DNA from: Capillidium heterosporum
Taxonomy: Eukaryota > Entomophthoromycota > Entomophthoromycetes > Entomophthorales > Capillidiaceae
NCBI GenBank assembly: GCA_016630905.1
Contig: WBMQ01000003.1
Coordinates: 930,001 to 994,000, forward strand
DNA length: 64,000 nucleotides
Direction: 5' to 3'
Shown here: piece by piece, positions 32,932 through 44,706 of the stretch
How positions within the stretch are numbered: position 1 is the first letter of the stretch
Layout: each line of letters opens with the position of its first letter
The notes under the pieces: generated by a model
The model's input: only the letters and a program-made list of their open reading frames with translations
What the model was told of the DNA's origin: nothing
Databases searched by the model: none
Made by a program: the position numbers and the translations under genes

Positions 32932-33870
32932 TGTAACAATTTTAGTCGTTACAGTTCTATAATTAGATTATAGACCTGATCCTTCGCGACAATTTTCTCT
33001 AACTTTTTACCTTCCAAACTTCTAATTAGTAAATAATTTTGGTTACAAACTATAAGGAAACCTTTCCAAATCAGTTGTAATTTCGCTTAATAGCTAGAAC
33101 TCAAATTATACCCAGACTTAGACGACTAGTCGCTATTCTCTTATCAAGATTAGAGATTTCTCCTTTTTGGCAGGAATTAAGTGATCAGCTTCGTACTGAC
33201 TGCTCCTAAATCTTTGCACTCTCTAAAGTTAACGATAATCCTCCAGAAGAACTCAATGGATTTTGATACTGGGGCTTAGATAAACATTAATCACCAGTAT
33301 GTAGAACATTTACTACTAAAGACGAGTCACCTATATAAGGTCCACAGTGAACTTAGTAGTAAGTCAAGTAATTATTAAATCAACGTCTTGAATAATTTGA
33401 TCTCTTCTTCTGCTACTGGCATAGTATAATTTAGAACTGAGAATTTGCATCTCTCCAAGGCTGAGAGCTGCACTGACCTGAACCGAATCTTAGAACTCAA
33501 TTTAAACCAATGAATTTGACTACGTTCCTTAGCCTCACGGCTATAATCGGAGTATTCCTGTCTATTCGCCACCTTTGAATCAGACTCCAGGTATGAGTTT
33601 CCTCTTTGTATAGCCTTTTTGTTAACTTCTTTAGCCTGTATGGAATATTAGCTACTGTTGCTGCCTGGCTAACTCCTACTGGTAAGCGTTCTTGGTGGAC
33701 GTTTCCAAACACAAACCTGCTCTACTCATCAAATTTTATTGATTACTGTAATTACTTTATTTCTCTTAGCCCTGATTATAACTTAAGAACTCCAAAAATC
33801 AGTACTATAACATTCAATACTAGAGTTCTGATAACTATAAGCTCACCAGTAGCATGTTAGAAAGCATCCA
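32932..33870 (+). mobile_element. Possible LTR-like element of a related family (end undefined)
   Basis: Begins TGTAACAATTTTAGTCGTTACAG, laid out like the LTR family start TGTAACAACCCTGGTTGTTACAA. A TATATAAGG box lies near 33330, and roughly 180 nt later there is an ATG opening a short hydrophobic frame with in-frame stops, followed by more hydrophobic frame (FFSLYGILATVAAWL). This order (start palindrome, TATA, leader, hydrophobic frame) mirrors the four clear LTRs. I cannot find the 3' end or a target-site duplication; CTACC precedes the start. The end coordinate is only the limit of the resemblance. Confidence 0.3.
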
Positions 33871-34884
33871 CAATAAACACTCACCAGCTGGGATTGGCCA
33901 AGAGAAAAAAGTAGCCAGTATTCTATACAGGCTAAAAGTTTGATGATAAGGCTATATATAGAGGAAGCTCGTGCTTAGAACTTGATCCAGAGGCGGTGAG
34001 CGGATAGTAATACTCTAATAGTAACGATGAAGCCAAGGAGCGTCATTAAGTTCATTGGTTAAAAGGAAGATTTAAAGCTCGGTCCTGTTCGGTTCAGGTC
34101 AGGGCTATTATCTGGCTTAGAGAAAATGCCAATTCTCAGATCTAAACTATACTACCACAGTGAGTCTATACTATGTCGATAGCAGAAGAAAATACCAAAT
34201 GATTTTAAGATGTTTATTTAATAATTACTTAACCTACTACTAAGCTCACCGTAGGCCTTATATAGATAACTCATATTAGTAATCAGTACTCTGGGAACTG
34301 TAATTACATTTACCTAATCTTCAGTGTCAATATCCATTGGACTCTTCTAGTGGATCCTCACCAACTTTAAATGATGTAGGGGTTAAAGAGCCATCAATCC
34401 AAGTTAAACGATTAATGCCTACTAAAGGGGAAGGGAGTTTCTAGTATTGATAGGAAAATACAGATTAATAGTCTATCAGTCTGGGATCTAGTTTGAATTT
34501 TGGCTATTAAGCGAGACTGTAGCTGGTTTAGGAAGATTTCCTTACATAGCAGTTGTTATTATCACTGCCTTTGCTTGACTAAAACTTGGTCAAAGTTTAA
34601 TTAATTTATATAATAGCTTGGCTATTATTATGAATAAACTTAAATATACCAAATATTGCTCATATAAAATATCAAAGAGGAATGTAAATCCTTTAGTCAC
34701 TACTCTTAGCTGTTATTTACCATCGGATTCTATTTCTCAGCCCTTGAATAAAGCCTTATAATTGGAAAATATATTAATTTATCAGCAGTGTTATTACTTA
34801 ATCTAGTTTTCCTGCTCTTTTTGCCATTTTTTACCTCTTAGCAATTATAGCTATCCTTAGGTCCCTTCTCCTTTAGGTAATTAA
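33871..34884. other. Unassigned stretch before LTR copy 3
   Basis: AT-rich with dense stops in every frame. It may be internal remnant of an old element, but no retroelement domain can be read. Confidence 0.3.
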
Positions 34885-35801
34885 TGTAAGGTCCAGGGAA
34901 GTGCCGCTGAATCCAACTAATGATGGCATTATATTGTGAGCTAATGACATGATAGGTTAGAAAAAAGAAACTAAAACCCATCACTGCATTTATGATAAAG
35001 GCCTGGACTCTTTGGATGGCAGGTTGGATAGCCAGGTAAAGGAGATACACCATAAAGAGCACCCACACAATGATAGTCACATCTCAATTCCAGGAGGAAA
35101 TAGATTGGGATTTGGGTACGAACTGGGGTTGGACAAGAAGAAGCCTATCAGATGAGGATTGGGTAACAGCTGGTGCTATCGTATTAGAATCAAAAGTAGG
35201 AATGGGCTGGTAGGTTAAGATTGATTCGAAGGAGTTAAATGTATTAGTAATATTAATCGTCCAAAGGAGGTGAGATCCAAGGATTGCAAGGGTTGTTAAC
35301 AGGTAGTAAAAGGTAAAGAGGACAGAGGGATTAGACCACATAGGAGTAGTATGCTGAAACAGGGAGGCGAATAAAGATACAAGATTTTATTCAGAACTAA
35401 GAAGCAAAATCAAGCTGTCGTAACAGCTATGGCTAGGAATTAGGGGTAGATAGCAGCTATGGAATAGCAAGGCGGAGCGTTGTCAAGATGTAGGCCTTTA
35501 ATGGCATCCCAAGGGTTTAAATACCCTTTCTGTATCTTGATAATACTTGCTGATTATCAAAATTCCGACATCAAGATATTATGCTGATGATAGTTAGGGT
35601 TCCTAGATTATAGCTGAAACTAAGAGTATGGAAATTATAAAAATAATCAAGAATATCTAATTAGAACAGATTCTTGATTGAAAATAGCTATAAATGAGGA
35701 GTAGAAAAATCGAAAGTTGGTAAGAGAAAAATGATGTGATGATACAAAGAAAATAGGTTGATAACCTCATACTAAGAATTGTAACAATCAAGGTTGTCAC
35801 A
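34885..35801 (-). mobile_element. Solo LTR copy 3, diverged, 917 bp
   Basis: Plus-strand ends are TGTAAGGTCC and GGTTGTCACA. It is flanked by TAATTAA on both sides (34878-34884 and 35802-35808), possibly a target-site duplication but in AT-rich DNA where it could be chance. It aligns with copy 2 across the frame region without frame-breaking indels. Differences look rich in C:G to T:A transitions. The hydrophobic frame is kept: 85 codons (35341-35084), W-N-TGA-GAT, then GTG-ACT-ATC... to the LTR end (PGPY). Its U3 resembles that of copy 1. Confidence 0.85.
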
Positions 35802-37179
35802 TAATTAATAGACATAGTTTTTATGTAGCTGTATCGATAACCTCCTTTAGTATAATACATTTAAACCCTTGACAGATCGATGGTGATAAACTATGTTAGC
35901 TGCAAAATGAACTTGCAATGTATACATATGGATAAAATTTGATGAAAACCAAAAGCACTTAGTTAAATTGGTTACGGTGTACTTATGATATAAGCTACTA
36001 AAATTTAAGTTCTTTTTTCTTATATACCTTCAACTAAATATTGATTTGACATCCCTAATTCTAATATCCTCTTCACCCCACTTGGTCGAATCTTCGTGTT
36101 GACCCTAATCCTACTTTTCTGTATTTATTATAACATATGGATTAAAAACTGTATCCTTGAATACCTCCAGCTCAAATTGTAGTCGGCTAGACTTTGATTT
36201 GATCCATTGGGTTTAATTTAAGTTTTACCCCAGCAACCTCTTCTGCTTTTCAAAAAGTCGCTCAAAACAACTTCAGAGCCTTTTCTTCCATATCAAAATT
36301 TTATCAGCTTCAGCCTTTAAGTCGATCGGTTTCCTATTAAATATCGAGTCCTGCCACTAAAAATATTCATGTAACAACCTAGTATCATTACTTACCCTTT
36401 CCCATCTATATATTTCTTGTTTTACCATTAATTCTATTTAACTAAAATATTTGAGTCGGTTAGCTTAGTCTAATCGACTTTCAATAGCCTATAAAAACAC
36501 AAAGTTATTATATTTAGTATCGATAAGGTTAAATTTGGCAGAATTTTGCAAGCGTTTGTAAATGTCAGCTCAATTCAATACTCAATATATTCATATATAA
36601 AGTTTACAGATTTATAGAACTTAAAAGATTCAAATAGTATATTTTAGGATGTAGTTTTGCTCAAGCTTAAATTTCAGTTGCTGAAGTCTTTCGTGCTTAT
36701 AATAAACTTAATTTTGACCTATATGATAATGACACATTTTAATATATAATATTTGAATTAAGTAGTAATTATTTTCGAGCTTATTCATTAGTTAAATTAG
36801 AGAGAAAATATTAAAACTTGGCAAGAGTCACCATCAAACTGAGAAAAAGTCTATAGTAAATGGAAAAGCTTTATTGATAAAAATTCAAAGTATTATGTAA
36901 ACCATTAGCACATAGTATTAGTGAAAATAGGAAGCTTCAAATTATAATCAATCGCTACCAAGAAATCTTATAAGTAAGCGGCCATTAAATAGACTTAGCT
37001 GGGCTTGTTTACTAATTAATAGATAAGCTTCTCAACATATAAATTTAAAGGTAAAAGAATATAGTAAATGTATTGAAAAATACAAGTGTAATGAAATATA
37101 CCTTGAAAACCTACAGAGAATCTATCTAAAGTAGGTAATCCTCGTCCATTTACATTCAAAAAAATAATTACGATAGACA
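35802..37179. other. Gene-poor AT-rich stretch
   Basis: No coding or RNA feature that I can support. Confidence 0.4.
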
Positions 37180-38090
37180 AGGTTCAAGAGCTACCACATG
37201 CAATACCAATACACTGTAAAGTGATAATAAATCTTGCTACTTGTACTTTGGGATTGGTAAACTTAAAAAAATTTCGAGGATATCAATTTTTAATCAAGTT
37301 CCTATAGAACTAAAGGTGACTGTATATAAGTTAAATCACTTACAAAGGTAGGCTACTTCCATTAAATTAGTTCTTTTAGCTGAACATTGCCCCATTTGGA
37401 AAGCCTTCACTTAAAATCGAGCCAATAGTAACTTAAAGCTACTTGGTATAAATCTCTACACATAAAATTGAGTAATATTCCTATTCTATAAAATTGGTAG
37501 TAACAAAGTATTCCAGCTGTCCAATTTAAGTACGGCTCGTAGAGCTATATCGCTCTTATAAGAAATGGTAGTATTCTCAATCTTTTTGTTTTCTTTATAG
37601 ACAAAAAGGTCCATGTCACCTATTTCCATCTATGTAGGATCTAAAATTACAAAGAAGACAAGATTTTATCGTACTTTAAATGAAAAAATAGGCAAGAGAA
37701 GTGAAACTTGCTCTTGGGCACCTCTCAATATAGTTAAATGTCTAGATCTTGGCTCTATTATATTAGATATATTTACCCCATCGTAACTTTCTAAATGAGC
37801 AATCGTAGGAAACGGATGAGAATTGTAGGCTTAAAAGCATACTAGATAACAACGAACACCTTTGACTATATATGGATGTCTTAACAAATTTCGGAATTGG
37901 TCATCAACTTTTATCTGGCTTAATAGATCCGACCATTCATCAAGGCATATGACGTCATTAAATATGGATCTATTGATACTAACCCTTTACCAGTTTAATT
38001 TATTCGCATATAGTAAGCTAACTTAGATCCAATCAACTTCTAATATTTAATCCTAAATTGAAACAATGCTTTTAACAATTTGTTCTTGAA
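37180..38090 (+). repeat. Diverged copy of the outer segment of the inverted repeat
   Basis: Aligns collinearly with about 30140-31075 in the right arm. Matching landmarks include CAACGAACA(T/C)CTTT followed by ATATATGG, CTATTTCCATC, a GGTAAACTT landmark, and the shared end CAATGCTTTTAACAATTTGTTCTTG. Indels and stops are frequent, so the 97-codon frame of the arms is not preserved. It is either an old duplicate or a remnant of an unidentified mobile element. Confidence 0.65.
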
Positions 38091-39806
38091 ATTGTTTCTC
38101 CGGCTTATACTACATTCAATATATTGCTCCGGAAATGCTATTTATCGATAAAAAACTTGGCCAACCTATCCGACAAAGGTCAAAAAACTCCAATAAACTA
38201 CTATATAATAGATGGCAGAGCATGTTGAAAAAATTTAGGGCGAAGAATAAGCTGTGCTATGTTTTTAAGAGATAAGAGATATATTTGTATACCTTTGTTG
38301 AAATTTTGCAGCGATCCATTTAAAACTATAAATGCTTTTAAAAAGAGGCAATAGTCTCCTACTTCATGTTTCACCCATAGTAATGAGGTGGATATCGCTT
38401 TAAGTATGTTTATGGATATTATCTAGACAGCAGATGATGAGTATTAGCGAGAGATATTTATTTCAGATATTGATGGTATAGGTATTTCTGTCTTTTTCAA
38501 AACTACTTTCTTTAGAAGGCTTCGAGTCAAATTTTAAGTCTTTATTTTGTAGGTAAAAATAGTTAGTATATCCATTTTTAGAACCTGCCATTCCAATTCG
38601 ACTACAAAATTCCGTTCATAATGATTTTATTGAATGTGGTCTACAGTTTTGTCAGATGGAGTAATGACCTGGGAATGATAAGCTCTATTGAAGTACTTTT
38701 TCACAAGATACCAGTGACTATTCCCATATATCTAGTATCAATGTCCTTTCTGCTGAAAATATCTGAAATCAATTTAAAGTCGGTAGTAGAACGTTTACCT
38801 GGAAAGATATTAATTTATCAAAAAATATTCTGCAGAAACGTTCTATAGAAGTTTTTATTTTGCTTTCTAAATTAAACTATATTTGAGAGCTATAGCTTTC
38901 AGTCCACAATCTAATTTCCATTTTTAAACCTTTGTGATGACTTGATAGTGATAATAGTTAAGGGTTACTATTTGCTAGAGAGATTCCACCAGATAATTGT
39001 AGATATTAGTTGCTCATTAGTATCTGGGTGATAGCTAGGGATTAATGAAGATAGAAAACCTGATGGGTACTACAAAGCGGTATTAAAGTTATTTAATAAC
39101 TCGGACTCGAAAGAATATGCTATAGTAAAGTCAAGTGATATTAAGAATTTCAAGTGGGTTTTCACAAATTAAATTAGAGTTTTATCCAAATATTTAGCGG
39201 AAAAGTATTTTGTATTCACATTTTATAGCTATTATAAATAAAATGGGGCGTTATGTTGACTTAAGCAAAGATTTTCTACGTACACTGCATTAGTTTTTTT
39301 AAATATATATAGTACAGCAAATATAAAACAAATACAATCCACAACTATGACTATAATTTGTAAGTTATTATTTTGCTTTCAGTCTTAAAATGTATTAAAT
39401 TAATTGTTATCAATATTTTCTAGCCTGCAAACTACTCACATTGTTAGCTTTAACTTCATGGTGCAGGACAAATTTCAGCATCTCTGGTCTATGTGAATAA
39501 AAATGTACACAAGTTACTCAATCTTTTTAAATTATGGTGATTATCTGAAATTTTCTATAACCTGAGCATTTTTCATCCCATGTTAAAAATGCTAATGTAC
39601 TGACAAAATAAATAAATAAATTTAAACATAAATGGTATATAGTAAATAGAATATAATACCTTATTTATTAAAATATCTTAGTAGCATTCAATAAAACTGT
39701 GACAGTAACATGCGAATCCTTTCTCTTTTGCTCTTCTTGATCGATAGCGCTGAATTCAACTATGTAAGGTTAGCTACAGAAAAAGGTATAGATTTACTAT
39801 CTTGGG
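38091..39806. other. Gene-poor AT-rich stretch
   Basis: An open frame of 75 codons (38621-38848, plus) is hydrophobic in part but has no splice partners or motif. Not called. Confidence 0.35.
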
Positions 39807-40844
39807 CTACATCTTGACTGAAGCTCCATATTTGGGTCGAAAATTTTCAAATAGCTGAGCTATAGCAAGATGGAAGGTAGGATCAAGGAGGAAAGCAATG
39901 CAGTTCAAACTTTCGGTAATAGCTGCTTTGTTAGTTTAATTATAAAGAATATGTTACCATTGGCAAATCCTCTCCAAACGGCTAAGAAATTGTTATCCAC
40001 TCCAGCCAAATTAAAGATAGATTTAACGACAAATCCACTAAGGCAGATGAAGCATACTAAAGGATATAGCAAGCTATAAAATGTTAAATATGAACAGTAG
40101 CTAAACTTACATTCTTAGGATAAGTTTTTTGACAAACTTCTGTTGCAAAGAGATGCTGAGTTGACTATTTCCTTCCGAGAAGATACTGACAGAGCTAAGG
40201 GAATCCATATTCTTAACTTTATAATTACGAGGAAACCAATAACAAGACAGTATATCGTAGTAATGAGTATAGTAACTACAACAGTGAATAAGTTCAAAAA
40301 ATTTCATATTTATAATGAGCACCAATATAGCAATACTCACCTTTGCTTTTTCCAAAGATCCCTAAACTAAATTGTTAAAATTTTACATCTTTCTATATAC
40401 CATAAGGTGGAATAGAGATAATAAGTCCCAATATCACAGGGACGATCCAGTAGTAGTACTCCCATTTAGGATTGAACCGCTTGCTACACAGAAACACAAA
40501 ATGTAGATTTACAGCAATTGCAATATTAAGGAAGCAGTAGAGGTCTCTTCCAAACATCCTGTAGAAACCTAGGAACTGCCGAAACTTGAATCGGAGGGAT
40601 ATCCGTAATATAGAATTGTAACGATATGATTAGTGAAATTGAATAAGGCGATACCAGTTTGAAGGCACAGGCTGATTCGATTTACTAGGCTCCGATTATA
40701 AAAGACTATTGGAAGTCAGTATAGGATTGTCTTTAAAAATTTACATAATAAAGCCACCATGATAAGTGGGATGACTGATAGTGCTGTGCTTGTATATCCT
40801 ATGTACGGCACAACTTTGTAGAATACTCGTTTTACTTCACTCAT
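39807..40844 (-). pseudogene. 7TM receptor-like copy D, disrupted
   Basis: Same exon order as copy A, on the minus strand. Exon 1 (40844-40745; MSEVKRVFYKVVPYIGYTST) has a good donor, though a longer N-terminus from 40934 is possible. Exon 2 keeps NRISLCLQTGIALFNFTNHI and later FLGFYRMFGRDLYCFLN, but in different frames, so there is a frameshift near 40590-40610. The exon 2/3 junction near 40370 is out of phase. A base is missing in a T-run near 40292 (GAAATTTTTTGAAC), which creates a stop in TM5. Exons 4 and 5 remain readable (CLSGFVVKSI, LNCIAFLLDPTFHLA) down to a stop at 39807. It is closest to copy E. Confidence 0.75.
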
Positions 40845-43503
40845 GGATGTAGCTTCAGATATCTTGCTTAAAAATTGAATTATATTTTGTTGGGAGAGTT
40901 TACCTAGTTTCTGGTAGTTATACTTTTTGCCCATTAACAGCTTTATTTAAGCTCGAATTGAAAAGAAAGTTCGGATATACCTTAATTGCATAAAATGTGT
41001 ATTTATAATTCAATTTGTTTTTTGTTATTAGAAGCATACTCAAATACTGTATAAATTAAATTACTTTAGTCGATTTAGAATATCTTTGAAATAGGTGCAT
41101 ACTTTCTTAGTGACTAGTTTATCGAATCTATTAGATGTGGTAAATTATTAAATGGCAGCAGCCAAATAATAAATGGATTACTACCTTGTACTGATATACT
41201 GTGTAGTTTTTTAAAATTGAATACAATAAATTGCAGTATATATGAACAGGATACTATCAGCTTTTACTTGATGTTGGTTTTAGTAGAAAAGATCTTTTAA
41301 CAAAAGCAACCCAGAAAGCACATAATGTTAGATAGTATATGTAAGTATATCTTGTAAAAATACGGTTCTCACTTTTTATAGTGTTAGTTGAATAAAACAC
41401 TTGGTTTAAGCCCCGAAACTAAAATATATATTCTTAATAAACAATATTAACAGCTTGTGCATATATATAAATACTCGATTTTATAACAAAAATATAATTT
41501 ATATACATGATTATATTTGAATTATGCTGTATTATTTGAGTATATCTATTTAAACAAAGGTAGACGCTTTCTTACTAACTTTCTCATCTAAAATTTTCTC
41601 TATTTAAATCATATGTTTACATTTTGACCAGTAGTTTTGATAAGCTATTTGCCTAATTTGAATACTCTAGTAAAAAATTATGGTACACAGTTTAACATAC
41701 ATTCTTATATATATTTGTTAATAAAATAGCCATTTACTTTAGATTAGTAGTCTTTAACTTTCTTGAATTTTCCATATTTGCATAAAAAATTTCAACTATG
41801 GACATATTTTAATGGGCTTAATAGAGACTTGTGTAATTATGTGCGTCGAATATATAAAGTTAAATTACTGATTTAGATCGAATTCTATTTTGTTTGAAGC
41901 TTCAGCATTCGAACTCAATAAAAATTTGATCTTTTGTGTTTAGTACTTGATAGTAGTTAGCCTGAAAGTATATATAGAAATATGCCACATGGAAAAACGT
42001 TTAATACAGCTAAAGTGTACCTAGTTTAACGATACTTCTAATATTTAGGACTATATTTTCGGTTGGTGAACTGACATGTAGCAAATTGGCTTTAAATATA
42101 ACTTGAAAATACTTATAATAGGTAAGTTCATTATACTGGCAGGAATTTAAAAAAAATTTACAGCTCTTTACTTTATCAGGATGTTCCTATTTCTAAAACT
42201 TATATTTACAATTTTCTATTGTATTAAGAGGTTTTTCTTTTCGTTTTATATTTCCATATCATCATCTACATTAAAGAAATATAAGATATTCTAAATATAG
42301 GATATACTCACATGAGTTTGAGCTGATCAACTTTGATATTTTTAAATTTTTTAGTAATTAAAGGACATGTGTGTTCAAAATAAACTATTTTTTGGAAAAA
42401 GAATAGTACAGAGTCCATAGTTTCCTTGTAAATTTCTGAATTTAGCTCTTTTTATTATAGTCACTCGTATCAGATAATTTGTATATATTTAAAATTTTTT
42501 GATACCGGGTATTGGTTATAAGTAATAGTATGAATAAGCTAATAAAAGCTTATAGCAATACAGGTAGGATTTATTTTCAGTACTATACAGGCATCGTTTT
42601 GCGTAGTTGATTGACATGACTTTAGAATGTATTCAAATATATACATTTCATGATTAATAAATATAGAGCTCACGCTGATCGATAGAACTTTTGTCCTCTT
42701 ACTAATGTTGCTCAGAATCCTAATGAGTCAATGATCACACATATATCTAATGAGATCTTTTCAATCCTACTATTATATGTTAAAGTAATACTTAAATTTC
42801 CAAAAAGATAGGTTCTTATTTTTATTATTAATTGCAAATTGAACTATAAATTTGATTTTGGTCAAATGGTTGGAACATCTTATCAAATTTCAAGTTCAAT
42901 TCCCTCTTCAAAAAATTTTGGGATTAGATCTTGGTCTGATCCTAAATCTCGTACAATAAAAAGCCAAAGCTATTAAGTTCAAAAATAAAAAGTACTTTTA
43001 GTTATAGATTAACAGTATGAAGGCATCTTCTATCTTCGATAAAAGTGGGTTTATAAAAGCTTTTACTACAGTAAAGGACCTTCCGCGTCAGTGAGAACAG
43101 TCCTACTAGGTAATGAATTAATAAATCCTTTTACTAATGGTGGGTTCTCAAAAACTCATATATAGGCATTGGATATCGACGCTCCATATCACATTGTATT
43201 GCAATCATTTATGGTAGTTGTAGCCGAATCGTGGAACTACCGTTATCAATACCGAGTATACTTGGTCTTATCAATTTATAGTGACATATATTCTATAAAA
43301 ATATTATCAACAATACAATTGAGAACAAAGATTTTTTGTATTTCGATCATTATTTAACTATTTTAAATGTAATATCCCATAAGCATTTTTAAAATTTCAC
43401 TGAAATTTATCATAAAAAAGTATAAATACTGCTAAAGGATTGAAACAAAAGGCTCGTAGCATTTTACAACAATAATTAACCAGCTAGCATTTCACCATCC
43501 AAT
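40845..43503. other. Gene-poor AT-rich stretch between receptor copies D and E
   Basis: About 2.6 kb separating the divergently oriented copies D and E. A TATA-like TATAAATA near 43421 precedes copy E. Nothing else supported. Confidence 0.4.
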
Positions 43504-44706
43504 ATGTCTGAAGCCGCGTCCACGAATGAAATAAAACGAGTGTTTTACGAAATCGTCCCATATATAGGATATACAAGTACAGCAATGTCTACTATCCCCA
43601 TTGGTATGATGGTCGTATTATATAAGCTTTTACAGTATACTTATAGTAAATATATAATATTTTTATAATCAAAATCAAGTGAATCGAATCAGCTTGCGTC
43701 TTCAAGCTGGAATCGCTGTAGTAGATCCGACAAACCATATAGTCGCAATTCTATGTTTTGAATATTCTTATGGTCCAATTTGTCAAATCCTGGGTTTCTA
43801 TAGGATGCTTGGAAGAGACCTCTACTGCTTTTATAATATTTTCATCGCTGTAAACTTACAATTTGTGTTAGTAGATAACAAAATTTTTGATCCAAACTGA
43901 AAATGCTATTACTGGATTGTTCCTATAGTAGCTTCTTTAATTATCGTCATTTCACCCTACGGTACACAGAAAATTTTCATAATTTTAACAAACTTAGCTT
44001 TAGAGATCTTTGGAAAAAGCAAAAGTGGGTATTACTATATCGGTACCCATTATAAGCATGAAATTCTTTTGAATTTTTTCACCGCTGTAGTTATCATGCT
44101 CACCACTATGATATACTGTCTTGTTATTGGGACTTACGTTATCCTTAACCTGAAAATAGCATTCGGGTTCTACATGAAAATGCTCACCAGCCGACTGGAG
44201 ATGTTATTAGAAATAGACCCAGGTTTGAGCTATTTCTGCGCAAGTTAATTTTAAGAGTGTAATTTTTGTGTCTAAAAGGTACTAATCCTCAATAGATCCT
44301 TATATCCATTGATTTGCTTTCCATGTCTTAGCGGGTTTGTTATTAAATCGATTATCAACTTGGCTGGAATCGACAATGATTTCTTGGCGGTTTTTGGAGG
44401 GTTCGCAAACGGTAACATATCCTTTTATAGCTAAATTAACAAATTAGCTATCACTGGTACTTTGAATTACCTCGCTTTGCTCCTTGATCCTACCTTCCAC
44501 ATTGCTTTTATGAACTGTTTCAATGAAGTCAAGGAAAAATATTTTACCTGGAGAAAAAGCAGAAACGCTATTCAGAATAGTAAATAATATATATATATAT
44601 AATAGCTTTTCTTGTAGTTGAATTGATCTCTCCTAAAGAACAGACTGAACAGAATTAGCCTCTCAACGAGATTAATGCTATTTTAGCTGAAACTACTCAT
44701 CTTTAA
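43504..44706 (+). pseudogene. 7TM receptor-like copy E, disrupted
   Basis: Exon 1 (43504-43621, again exactly 118 nt) is followed by ATAAGC where the other copies have a GT donor, and the matching acceptor is also degraded. Exon 2 (NRISLRLQAGIAVVDPTNHI...) contains an in-frame TGA at 43898-43900, where the family has the Trp of the FNPKW-type loop. Exon 3 starts in frame (EIFGKSKSGYYYIG) but shifts near 44205-44220 before the conserved LFLRKLILR. Exons 4 and 5 are recognisable (CLSGFVIKSI, ALLLDPTFHIAF). Exon 6 carries a TAG but retains the family tail ending ILAETTHL. With several independent lesions it is a clear pseudogene. Confidence 0.82.
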
